38,510 nt of DNA, taken from NCBI RefSeq assembly GCF_938028825.1, contig NZ_CALIZP010000094.1, positions 1 to 38,510 on the forward strand. The letters run 5' to 3'. Under the pieces are notes generated by a model. It saw nothing but the letters and a program-made list of their open reading frames with translations. It did no database searches and was not told the origin of the DNA. The stretch is from an uncultured Cardiobacterium sp. GTDB taxonomy: Bacteria > Pseudomonadota > Gammaproteobacteria > Cardiobacteriales > Cardiobacteriaceae. The position numbers were made by a program, and so were the translations under genes. Of this stretch, positions 1-7,627 are shown piece by piece (position 1 is the stretch's first letter; each line of letters opens with the position of its first letter).

Positions 1-58
1 AATCCACGCCCGACATCATTGATGTTATCTCCTCTATATCCTCCTTTGGTGGTTGTTT

Positions 59-87
59 GCCGGGCTGCAAAGCCCGGCTCTTTTTTT
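59..87 (+). terminator. Rho-independent terminator of an upstream gene
   Basis: Perfect 8-bp stem GCCGGGCT/AGCCCGGC with a GCAA tetraloop, followed by C and seven T. It would end a plus-strand transcript that enters from outside the window. No coding sequence is recognisable before it. Confidence 0.85.
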
Positions 88-125
88 GCTCGCGCCACAC
101 GGGCACACGGCCTGCGGCTTTCCGC

Positions 126-131
126 TATAAT
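126..131 (+). promoter_or_regulatory. Probable -10 box for the nitronate monooxygenase-mnmC pair
   Basis: A perfect TATAAT lies 38 bp upstream of the first start codon and just after the upstream terminator. No good -35 hexamer stands 16-18 bp before it (best GGCACA), so the promoter is only partly supported. Confidence 0.5.
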
Positions 132-169
132 TCGGGCAGATACACCCAGTAGCAAAGTCAGGGAACGCC

Positions 170-1186
170 ATGTACCTCGTAGCCAATGCACTCAGCCAGC
201 AACTGGCAAGCCAGTATCCCTTCTGGCAGGCCCCGCTGCCCTTCGACCTCATCCACGCCGAAATGTCCGGCAAAATCAGCGCCCACGGCGCACACGGCAT
301 CATCCGCATCGCCACGCACGATACCCGGACCGCCCTCACCGCGCGCATCGAAGCCTATCGCAAACACCACAGTGCGCCATCCTTCTGCTTTGCCCACCTA
401 CTGCCGCAGCAGCCGCAGGGCGATGCCCCGGACAGCTTCGCCGCCGGAATCCTGCAACGCCGCCTCTTTACCGAACCGCTGATTACCCATCGCGGCGATC
501 ATTTCCTCGATCTGCTGGAAACCGCCATTGCCGCCAAACCGCGCGCCATCGGTTTTGCGCAGGGTCTGCCCGACCGCGAAACCCTCGCGCTCATCCGCGA
601 ACAAAACATCTTCACCTTCGCCATCGTCGGCAACCTGCTCGAAGCCATCAGCGCGGACGACTACGGCGCGGATGCCCTCGTCCTGCAAGGCATGGAAGCG
701 GGCGGCGAGCGCAGCCATTTCACCAACGACCTGCCGCTTGTCGAACAGGGCGCGCTTTCGCTCCTGCAACAGGTGCGCAAATACAGCGACAAACCGCTTG
801 TCCTCTGGGGCGATCTCACCGACGGTGCCGACATCGTTGCCGCCATCATCAGCGGCGCACAAGCCGTAATGCTCGACCGCCCTTTCCTTGCCTGTGCCGA
901 AAACGGTCTGGCGCTGGAAATCCGCGAACGCATCGTTCATGCCAACGAATACGACAGCGAAATCTCCGCGCAGTACACCGCCCGGCCGCTGCGCTGCCTG
1001 CGCCACGCATTCAGCAAGAATGACGAAGCACTGCTGCGTGGTCACGAAGCCCTCTTCGCCGCCGCGTTCGCCGCCAAACCGGATGAGCGCCCGCTGAGCG
1101 TGTCACTGAGTGCCATTGACGACCCGCAGAACCTGACCCACTACCTGAATCATCAGGCGCAACACATCCGCCAACTCATCGCCTGA
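170..1186 (+). CDS. Nitronate monooxygenase / 2-nitropropane dioxygenase family flavoprotein
   Basis: A 338-residue single-domain protein of the FMN-dependent TIM-barrel nitronate monooxygenase family, which oxidises alkyl nitronates; some members act in other FMN-dependent reactions. Seen in the sequence: an N-terminal strand with PFDLIHAEMSG, the GFAQGLPDRE segment in mid-protein, the VLQGMEAGGERSHF motif (family form is EAGGHRG), and PLVLWGDLTDGADIVAAIISGAQAVML, matching the phosphate-binding GGI.dG....al.lGA.aV..G block. The His usual after EAGG is Glu here, and the N-terminal PM....GG.. loop is not typical, so substrate and even activity are uncertain. No signal peptide or membrane segment is seen, so it is probably cytoplasmic. 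The start ATG follows the terminator and -10 box. The stop is two bases before mnmC, so the two genes are probably cotranscribed. Confidence 0.75.
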   Translation: MYLVANALSQQLASQYPFWQAPLPFDLIHAEMSGKISAHGAHGIIRIATHDTRTALTARIEAYRKHHSAPSFCFAHLLPQQPQGDAPDSFAAGILQRRLFTEPLITHRGDHFLDLLETAIAAKPRAIGFAQGLPDRETLALIREQNIFTFAIVGNLLEAISADDYGADALVLQGMEAGGERSHFTNDLPLVEQGALSLLQQVRKYSDKPLVLWGDLTDGADIVAAIISGAQAVMLDRPFLACAENGLALEIRERIVHANEYDSEISAQYTARPLRCLRHAFSKNDEALLRGHEALFAAAFAAKPDERPLSVSLSAIDDPQNLTHYLNHQAQHIRQLIA

Positions 1187-1188
1187 CC

Positions 1189-3003
1189 ATGCTGCTCGAC
1201 TACACCCGCCTCAACCCGGATGACGCGGGCAACCCGCGCAGCGAGCGCTACCACGACATCTATTACAGCGGCGACGGCTTTGCCGAGGCCGAGCACACCT
1301 ACATCAACGGCAACCGCCTGCACGAACGCTTCACCCGCTGCACCGGCAACATCACCATCGGCGAAATCGGTTACGGCACCGGCCTCAACTTCCTGCACAC
1401 CGCCGACGCCTTCCTGCGCGACGCGCCGCCAAGCGCGCGCCTGCACTACCTCAGCTTCGAGCGCCACCCTGTCGCCGCCGCCGACCTCGCCCGTCTCTGG
1501 CAAAACTGGCCGCAACCCGCCCTCCGCGCTGCCTTTCTCGCGCAAAACCCGCACAACCACGCGGGTCATCATCTCCTCAAAATCCACCCGCGCATCCACC
1601 TGCACCTCATCCTCGGCGACATCCGCGACACCCTGCCGCCGCTGCGCGCCCGCGTTGATGCCTGGTTCCTCGACGGCTTCGCGCCGGCGAAAAACCCCGA
1701 TTGCTGGACGCCCGCCCTCATGCAGGAAATCGCCCGCCACAGCGCGCCGGGCGCGACCCTCGCCACCTTCAGCGCCGCTGCCGCCGTGCGCGACGCCCTG
1801 AGCGGAGCCGGCTTCACCATCCGGAAAACGGCGGGCTACGGCGCCAAACGCGACATGCTCACCGCCGCCCTCGCCAACCCGCCCACAGCAGAACCGCACT
1901 GGACCAACCAGCCCGCCGCTGCCGACGGTCCCATCGCCATCATCGGCGCGGGCATCGCCGGCAGCACCACCGCGCGCGCCCTCGCCGAAAGCGGCCGCCG
2001 CGTCACCCTCTACCACAGCGACGTCCATCCCGCCGCCAGCCATGTCCCGCTCGCCGTACCCTATCTCAACCCCGACAGCGAAGCCTCGCCCGACCGTCCC
2101 TACCAGTTCGCCACCTGGCACCACGCCATGCGCGCCCTGCACACATTTCCGCGCAACACTTACAACCCCTGCGGCGTCACCAACCACGCCGCAAACCCGC
2201 GCGAAGCACGCCGCCAGCAAGCCCTGCTTGACGCCCACCTGTTGAGCACCGCCGAAATCGGCGGCAACGCCACCGACCTCACCTACCCGCGCGGCGGCGC
2301 CGTCCACCTGCCTGCCCTGCTTGCGGCGCTTGCCGACCACCCCAACATCACCCGCACGACCCGCACCCTCACCGACCTCGCCGCACTTACCGACTACGCC
2401 GCCATCATCCACTGCTGCGGCTGGCAGACCGCGCTCAATCCCGAAGCCGCGCTGCATCACACCATCCGCCCCCTGCGCGGCCAGGGCAGCACCTATCACA
2501 GCGACCGCGTGCCGCCGGGCGTGTACTGCGCCGCACGCACACTCATCCCCGACGGCGACAGCGTTTACAGCGGCGCGGGCTTTGGTCCCGGCGATACCGA
2601 CCTCACCCCGCGCGCAGATGACGACGCGCGCAACCTCGCCGCCATCCTGCAATATTACCCCGACGCCCGCACCGAACTGCGCGGTCACTTCGTCGGCATA
2701 CGCGGTGCCAGCCGCGACCACATGCCGCTGGTCGGCGCCATCTGCGACGCCGCCAGCGTTCTGCACGAATACGCCGCCCTGCGCCGCGACGCGCACAAAA
2801 CCATCATGCGCGACATCGCCCACCACCCGCGCCACTATATGCACCAGGGCCTCGGCTCCAAGGGCTGCACCTACGCCTGGCTGAACGCCGACATCCTCAC
2901 TGCCATCATCAACAACACCCCCATCCCGCTGCCTGCGCCGCAACTCGAACGCATTGACCCCACCCGTTACCTCATCCGCGCACTCAAACACGGACAGATA
3001 TAG
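1189..3003 (+). CDS. mnmC: Bifunctional tRNA modification enzyme MnmC (methyltransferase / FAD oxidoreductase)
   Basis: Catalyses the last two steps of 5-methylaminomethyl-2-thiouridine formation at the tRNA wobble position. The C-terminal FAD domain removes the carboxymethyl group and the N-terminal SAM domain methylates the resulting amine. Residues 1-235 carry the MnmD-type methyltransferase (RYHDIYYSGDGFAEAEHTYI near the start, then the SAM loop EIGYGTGLNF, then DAWFLDGFAPAKNPD). From about residue 247 a DAO-type FAD domain begins with IIGAGIAGSTTARALAESG. The C-terminal GLGSKGCTYAWLNADIL matches the conserved end of the family. At 604 residues it is somewhat shorter than the E. coli protein (668). 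The stop codon TAG lies inside TATAGCCG, which looks like the end of a Correia-like repeat, so the last residues may have been reshaped by an insertion. Confidence 0.95.
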   Translation: MLLDYTRLNPDDAGNPRSERYHDIYYSGDGFAEAEHTYINGNRLHERFTRCTGNITIGEIGYGTGLNFLHTADAFLRDAPPSARLHYLSFERHPVAAADLARLWQNWPQPALRAAFLAQNPHNHAGHHLLKIHPRIHLHLILGDIRDTLPPLRARVDAWFLDGFAPAKNPDCWTPALMQEIARHSAPGATLATFSAAAAVRDALSGAGFTIRKTAGYGAKRDMLTAALANPPTAEPHWTNQPAAADGPIAIIGAGIAGSTTARALAESGRRVTLYHSDVHPAASHVPLAVPYLNPDSEASPDRPYQFATWHHAMRALHTFPRNTYNPCGVTNHAANPREARRQQALLDAHLLSTAEIGGNATDLTYPRGGAVHLPALLAALADHPNITRTTRTLTDLAALTDYAAIIHCCGWQTALNPEAALHHTIRPLRGQGSTYHSDRVPPGVYCAARTLIPDGDSVYSGAGFGPGDTDLTPRADDDARNLAAILQYYPDARTELRGHFVGIRGASRDHMPLVGAICDAASVLHEYAALRRDAHKTIMRDIAHHPRHYMHQGLGSKGCTYAWLNADILTAIINNTPIPLPAPQLERIDPTRYLIRALKHGQI

Positions 3004-3032
3004 CCGTTTCAGATAGAAACGATGCGGTATTG
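2999..3032 (+). repeat. Decayed end of the Correia-like element
   Basis: From GCCG at 3003 the 30 bases match the left end of the element at 27059 at 22 positions, all eight differences being transitions (C/T or A/G). It opens with TATAG, the same as the reverse complement of the right end of the 27 kb copy. The opposite end is not found, so it is a solo or heavily decayed copy. Confidence 0.55.
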
Positions 3033-3055
3033 ACCCGCCTGGCCGCAGCAGGCAC

Positions 3056-3087
3056 AAAAAAACCGCTGCTCGTGCAGCGGTTTTTTT
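3056..3087. terminator. Bidirectional terminator between mnmC and secF
   Basis: Seven A, 7-bp stem CCGCTGC/GCAGCGG with loop TCGT, then seven T. It serves the convergent genes mnmC (+) and secF (-). Confidence 0.92.
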
Positions 3088-3099
3088 GCGTCCGGTGTT

Positions 3100-4020
3100 T
3101 TACGGCAAATCGTCAATGGGGCGCTTGGAACGCGGCATCAGGTCTTCATGGCGCACACCCATTTTGTACACGAGGGCGCTGGCGACGAAGATGGAGGAGT
3201 AGGTGCCGAAGATGATGCCGATCATCATCGCCGTCGAGAAGCCTTTGAGGATGGTGCCGCCAAAGAAGAAGAGGGCGATGACGGCCAGCAGCGTGGTCAG
3301 GCTGGTGACGATGGTGCGGGCGAGCGTCTGGTTGATGGAGGTGTCAATGACATCTTTCGGGGAGATGGCGGGTAGCTTGCGGAAGTTTTCGCGGATGCGG
3401 TCATAGACGACGACGGTGTCGTTCACCGAGTAACCGAGGACGGCGAGCAGTGCCGCCAGCACGTTGAGGTCGAACGGCCAGTGCATGAGCGAGAAGACGC
3501 CGGCGGTGATGATGACGTCGTGCAGTTGCGCCAGCACCGCGCCGAGGGCGAATTTCCATTCGAAGCGCAGGCCGAGGTAGATGATCATGCCGACGCAGGC
3601 GAGGCCGATGGCGAGCAGGCCTTTGCTGACGAGTTCTTCTTTGTACTGCCCGCCGACTTTGGACTGGCCGGTGATTTTGGCCTCCGGGTTGTCGGCCTGC
3701 ACGGCGGCAACCATTTTGCTCATGGTGTCGTCAATGTTGCTGCCTTCCTGTTCGGCGAAGCGGATCTGGATGTCGCGCGAGGAGCCGTATTGCACGACGC
3801 CCGCATCCGGCACGATTTTTTCGGCGATGCCCCGGACGCGGGTCACGTCCGCCGTCTGCGGGTACTGCACTTCGATGGTCGCGCCGCCGGTGAATTCGAG
3901 GCCGAAGTTGAAGCCCCGGAAGATGATGAGGCAGACAGCCGTGACGGTGAGGAAGAGGGAGAACCACAGCCCGTCGTGGGCATATTTCATGAAGGGGATG
4001 AAGGGGTGTTTGATTTGCAT
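3100..4020 (-). CDS. secF: Protein translocase subunit SecF
   Basis: Inner-membrane RND-superfamily subunit of the SecDF-YajC complex, which uses the proton gradient to pull exported proteins through SecYEG. The 306 residues show the expected plan: a first membrane helix (about 18-36), the periplasmic block starting FGLEFTGGATIEV, then five helices in the C-terminal half with LGYSVNDTVVVYDRIREN, the signature of SecF, and TSLTTLLAVIALFFFGG. It lies 7 bases after secD and is last in the tgt-yajC-secD-secF run, facing the bidirectional terminator. Length is typical (E. coli 323). Confidence 0.97.
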   Translation of the reverse strand: MQIKHPFIPFMKYAHDGLWFSLFLTVTAVCLIIFRGFNFGLEFTGGATIEVQYPQTADVTRVRGIAEKIVPDAGVVQYGSSRDIQIRFAEQEGSNIDDTMSKMVAAVQADNPEAKITGQSKVGGQYKEELVSKGLLAIGLACVGMIIYLGLRFEWKFALGAVLAQLHDVIITAGVFSLMHWPFDLNVLAALLAVLGYSVNDTVVVYDRIRENFRKLPAISPKDVIDTSINQTLARTIVTSLTTLLAVIALFFFGGTILKGFSTAMMIGIIFGTYSSIFVASALVYKMGVRHEDLMPRSKRPIDDLP

Positions 4021-4027
4021 GGCGGGC

Positions 4028-5887
4028 TCAGATGTTGATCTGCGGGTTTTCTTTGCGCAGGGTGGTGAATTCGACCAGCGCGCGGCTGACGTACACGGCG
4101 GTGAACATGGTGGTCAGGATGCCGATGGAGAGGGTAACGGCAAAACCCTTGATGGGGCCGGCACCGAAGCTGAAGAGGAGCACGGCGACGATGAGGGTGG
4201 TGATGTTGGCATCCACCACGGTCGGCAGGGCGTTTTCATAACCGAGACGCACGGCGGTACGCACGTCCACATGGTGTTGCAGTTCTTCGCGGATGCGTTC
4301 GTAGATGAGGACGTTGGCATCCACCGCCATGCCGAGGGTGAGGACGATACCGGCGATGCCCGGCAGGGTCAGGGTCGCACCGACCAGCGACAGGGATGCT
4401 ACCAGCAGGATCAGGTTGACGAGCAGGGAGAGATCCGCATCCAGGCCGAGTTTGCGGTAGTACACCAGCATGAAGACGACGACGAAGAGGAAACCGATGA
4501 CGGAGGCGTTCACGCCCTGGTCAATGTTCTTTTTCCCGGCGTTCGGGCCGATGGTGCGTTCTTCGATGATGTACACCGGCGCGACAAGCGAACCGGCGCG
4601 CAGGGTGGCGGCAAGTTTTTTCGCGCGCGAGAGGGGTTCGACGCCGGTAATCTGGAAGCGTTCGGCGAATTGCCCCTGAATGGTGGCGGAGTTGACCACG
4701 GTCTCGCGTTTTTCCACGGTGGTCACGGGCTTGCCATCGGCGTCGTTCTTGGTGACGGGGACGTATTCGACGTACACGGTCGCCATCGGTTTTTTCAGGT
4801 TTTCGCGGGTAATTTCCGCCATCTGCGCCCCGCCCTGCGAGTCGAGGACGACGCTGACGGCGATGCCGCTCTGGTTGGCAGTATCCACCGCCGCATCAAC
4901 GATATGTTCGCCGCTCATCACGACTTTGCGTTTGAGCAGTATCGGCGTGCCGTCTTCAAAATAGGCGAGTTTGCTGCCGAACGGTGCGCGCTTCATCTGT
5001 ACCGCCCGGGCGACGTCGCCCTGCTCATCGACGATATAGAATTCGAGGGTGGCGGTGGAGCCGAGCATTTCTTTCGCTTTGGCGACGTCCTGAATACCGG
5101 GGAGCTGGATGAGCAGGCGGTCATCGCCGACGACCTGGATGGAGGGCTCGGCGACACCAAGGCTGTTGACGCGGCCCGCCATACGGATGCGGTTCTGGTC
5201 GGCGGCGCGGCGTTTCATGTCGCTGATGCCCTGTTCGGTGTATTGCATGTGCACGCGGTACTGCCCGTTTTCTTCATAGTTGATTTGTTCGATGCCGGTC
5301 GGCAGCAGGCGGTAGAGGGCATCCAGCGCCTGTTCGCGGTCGGCGCCCGTCGCGAAACTGAGAATGGCGCCGCCGTTGGCCGATGCTTCCGCGCCCTGCA
5401 TCGGGATGTTGTTTTTCGCGGTAGTGGTGGTGGCGAGGTCGATGAGTTCGGCGGATTTGCGGGTGAAAAGTTCGTTGCTGTCCACTTGCAGCAGGAAGGA
5501 GATGCCGCCGCGCAAGTCGAGGCCGAGGTTGACCGGGGCGAGGCCGAGAGCTTGCAGCCATTCGGGGGTGTTCGCCATCAGGTTGACGGAAACGCTGTTG
5601 TCGGGGTATTTGGTGGCAAGCAGGTCGCGCGCCTGGATTTGCACGTCGGTCTGCGGATAGAAGAGGTTGAGGTTCTCGCCGTCCTGTTTCCAGCGCATGG
5701 GGGCAAGATTGGCGTCATTGAGCTGTTTGGTGATATTGCCTGCTGCTGTTGCCGCTGCTTCCGGGGTAGGGAATTGCATTTGCACGGTCGGGCTTTTGCC
5801 ATACCAGTTCGGCAGGGCGACCAGCAGACCGAAGAGGGTAACGGCGATGATGAGCAGGTATTTCCATGCGGGGTAGGCTTTGGACAT
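4028..5887 (-). CDS. secD: Protein translocase subunit SecD
   Basis: Partner of SecF in the proton-driven accessory translocase of the inner membrane. The 619 residues match E. coli SecD (615). An N-terminal helix (about 9-27) is followed by the large periplasmic P1 region, including LGLDLRGGISFLLQVD (the D1 signature of SecD) and RIAMAGRVNSLGVAEP-like residues. The C-terminal six-helix domain carries GIAGIVLTLGMAVDANVLIYERIREEL, whose Asp is the proton-relay residue of the family, and DANITTLIVAVLLFSFGAGPIKGFAVTLSIGI. The start is preceded only by a weak GGAA; a strong hairpin lies between it and yajC. Confidence 0.97.
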   Translation of the reverse strand: MSKAYPAWKYLLIIAVTLFGLLVALPNWYGKSPTVQMQFPTPEAAATAAGNITKQLNDANLAPMRWKQDGENLNLFYPQTDVQIQARDLLATKYPDNSVSVNLMANTPEWLQALGLAPVNLGLDLRGGISFLLQVDSNELFTRKSAELIDLATTTTAKNNIPMQGAEASANGGAILSFATGADREQALDALYRLLPTGIEQINYEENGQYRVHMQYTEQGISDMKRRAADQNRIRMAGRVNSLGVAEPSIQVVGDDRLLIQLPGIQDVAKAKEMLGSTATLEFYIVDEQGDVARAVQMKRAPFGSKLAYFEDGTPILLKRKVVMSGEHIVDAAVDTANQSGIAVSVVLDSQGGAQMAEITRENLKKPMATVYVEYVPVTKNDADGKPVTTVEKRETVVNSATIQGQFAERFQITGVEPLSRAKKLAATLRAGSLVAPVYIIEERTIGPNAGKKNIDQGVNASVIGFLFVVVFMLVYYRKLGLDADLSLLVNLILLVASLSLVGATLTLPGIAGIVLTLGMAVDANVLIYERIREELQHHVDVRTAVRLGYENALPTVVDANITTLIVAVLLFSFGAGPIKGFAVTLSIGILTTMFTAVYVSRALVEFTTLRKENPQINI

Positions 5888-5914
5888 GGTGGTGTTCCGG
5901 TTGGTTCAAGTGAT

Positions 5915-5937
5915 GAAGGCTGCCGCCGGCAGCCTTC
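5915..5937 (-). other. Intercistronic hairpin between yajC and secD
   Basis: A perfect 10-bp stem GAAGGCTGCC/GGCAGCCTTC with a 3-nt loop lies in the 60-nt yajC-secD gap. There is no T-tract on either side, so it is more likely an mRNA processing or stability element than a terminator. Confidence 0.6.
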
Positions 5938-5947
5938 GGTATGGCAT

Positions 5948-6397
5948 TTATTCTTTTTCTTTTGGGTCGCTGCCGTCTGCTTTGGGGGCCTCGTCCGCCT
6001 TGTCGTGCTTACCGTCTTTTTTGTCGCCTTTCTCGTGCTTGTCGTCATTGGCGGCGCTGTTGCTGCCGAGGGTGGCTTTGAGCGAGCCTTTCGGCAGGAT
6101 TTGCACGACGACACCACGCTGGATGCGCACCACGGTGTTCCTGGCGATTTCCAGATCGATGGCGAAATTGTCGAGGTCGATGACGCGCCCCATCAGGCCG
6201 CCGTTGGTCATCACTTCGTCGCCCCTTTTCAGGCTGGAAACCAGCAGCTGGTGTTCCTTCATCTTTTTCTGCTGCGGGCGGATCATGAAGAACCACATTG
6301 CGCCGAAGAGCACGACCAGCATGATGATTTGCAGGGAGCCGCCGCCTTGTGCTGCGGCGGGGGCGGCTTGGGCGTAGGCGTCTTGAATGAATAGCAT
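5948..6397 (-). CDS. yajC: Preprotein translocase subunit YajC with extended acidic/basic tail
   Basis: Small inner-membrane protein of the SecDF-YajC complex. The 149-residue product has a short N-terminus, one transmembrane helix (about residues 24-40, IIMLVVLFGAMWFFMIRPQQ), and the YajC core KKMKEHQLLVSSLKRGDEVMTNGGLMGRV, followed by the VRIQRGVVVQILPKGS strand. The ATG at 6397 is chosen because AAGGA stands 8 bases upstream and the family begins just before the helix; longer frames run into tgt. The last 38 residues are an extra Lys/Asp/Glu-rich tail (DDKHEKGDKKDGKHDKADEA) that the usual 110-residue YajC lacks. It follows tgt by 43 bases. Confidence 0.95.
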   Translation of the reverse strand: MLFIQDAYAQAAPAAAQGGGSLQIIMLVVLFGAMWFFMIRPQQKKMKEHQLLVSSLKRGDEVMTNGGLMGRVIDLDNFAIDLEIARNTVVRIQRGVVVQILPKGSLKATLGSNSAANDDKHEKGDKKDGKHDKADEAPKADGSDPKEKE

Positions 6398-6440
6398 GGG
6401 TTTGTCCTTTAATGTGTTATGGAAGGGGAAGCGGCGCGCA

Positions 6441-7556
6441 TTATAGCGTACTCGCTTCGGCGCGCCGCATGGCGTAGAAGTCGGCGGCGAAGCTCGCGAA
6501 CTGCCCCGCTTCGATAGCCGCGCGCATGTCGTGCATGAGGCGGATGTAGTAGCGCAGGTTGTGGATGGTGTTGAGCCGCGCGCCGAGCATTTCGTTGCAT
6601 TTGTCGAGGTGGTGCAGGTACGCCCGGCTGTAATGGCGGCAGGTGTAGCAATCACAATCCTCTTCGATGGGGCGCAGGTCGCGCTTGTACGCCGCGTTGC
6701 GCAGTTTCAGGGTGCCGAAGCGGGTGAAGAGGTAGGCGTTGCGTGCGTTGCGCGTCGGCATGACGCAGTCGAACATGTCGATGCCGCGCCGCACACCTTC
6801 GACGATGTCTTCCGGTTTGCCGACGCCCATCAGGTAGCGCGGCTTGTGCGCAGGCAGGTGCGGCAGGGTGTGTTCCAGCGTGTCGTTGCGCGCGTCAAGC
6901 GGTTCGCCGACCGCCAGACCGCCGACGGCATAGCCGGGCAGGTCGAGCGCGACCAGGCCTTCCGCCGATTCGCGGCGCAGGTCGGGATAGATGCCGCCCT
7001 GGACGATGCCGAAAAGGTGGTTGGGGTTGCCTGCGTGTGCGGCCTTGCTGCGCGCCGCCCAGCGCAGCGACAGGCGCATGGATTTCGCTGCTTCCTCGTG
7101 CGTCGCCGGGTAGGGGGTGCATTCGTCGAGCTGCATGACGATATTGGCATTGAGCGCGCGCTGCACTTGCATGGAACGTTCCGGGCTGAGAAACACCGCG
7201 CTGCCGTCCACCGGCGAGCGGAAATGCGCGCCTTCTTCGGTCAGCTTCCTGATTTTCGCCAGACTGAACACCTGAAAACCGCCGGAATCGGTGAGGATGG
7301 GTTTGTCCCAGTGCATGAATTGATGCAGGCCGCCGTGCGCGGCGACGATGTCCTCGCCGGGGCGCAGCATGAGGTGAAAGGTGTTGCCGAGGATGATTTC
7401 CGCGCCGAGGGCGTGCAATTCCTCCGGTGCAAGCCCTTTCACCGTGCCGAGGGTGCCGACCGGCATGAAAACCGGCGTCTGCACGAGCTGGCCGTCGGGG
7501 AAGATAATGGTGCCGCGACGCGCGTCGCCGTCTTGTGTGATGAGTGTGTAGTGCAT
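6441..7556 (-). CDS. tgt: Queuine tRNA-ribosyltransferase
   Basis: Exchanges guanine 34 for preQ1 in tRNAs with GUN anticodons, a step of queuosine synthesis in the cytoplasm. The 371 residues (E. coli 375) contain the TIM-barrel landmarks: ILGNTFHLMLRPG, the catalytic-Asp block ILTDSGGFQVFSL, GIVQGGIYPDLR, GYAVGGLAVGEP, YLMGVGKPEDIVEGV, and the zinc site DCDCYTCRHYSRAYLHHL (C-x-C-x2-C and a later His). The frame is open to 7631, but ATG 7556 has AAGGA before it and matches the family start. It heads the yajC-secD-secF genes as in many gammaproteobacteria; no clear promoter is visible in the 71 bases after hscC, so read-through from hscC is possible. Confidence 0.97.
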   Translation of the reverse strand: MHYTLITQDGDARRGTIIFPDGQLVQTPVFMPVGTLGTVKGLAPEELHALGAEIILGNTFHLMLRPGEDIVAAHGGLHQFMHWDKPILTDSGGFQVFSLAKIRKLTEEGAHFRSPVDGSAVFLSPERSMQVQRALNANIVMQLDECTPYPATHEEAAKSMRLSLRWAARSKAAHAGNPNHLFGIVQGGIYPDLRRESAEGLVALDLPGYAVGGLAVGEPLDARNDTLEHTLPHLPAHKPRYLMGVGKPEDIVEGVRRGIDMFDCVMPTRNARNAYLFTRFGTLKLRNAAYKRDLRPIEEDCDCYTCRHYSRAYLHHLDKCNEMLGARLNTIHNLRYYIRLMHDMRAAIEAGQFASFAADFYAMRRAEASTL

Positions 7557-7627
7557 GATGTCCTTGCCGATGGCAGAAAACTGTGGTGGGCGCACCGCGA
7601 CAGCGGCGAAGCCCGCCGCCCGCGCCG

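Noticed and set aside
1153..3057. 634-codon minus-strand frame opposite mnmC
   Set aside because: Low-complexity Gly/Val/Ala shadow of the GC-rich mnmC gene.
3581..6394. Very long plus-strand open frame opposite secD/yajC
   Set aside because: It mirrors the codon pattern of secD, secF and yajC on the other strand, which carry full family signatures. High-GC genes commonly leave long antisense frames.
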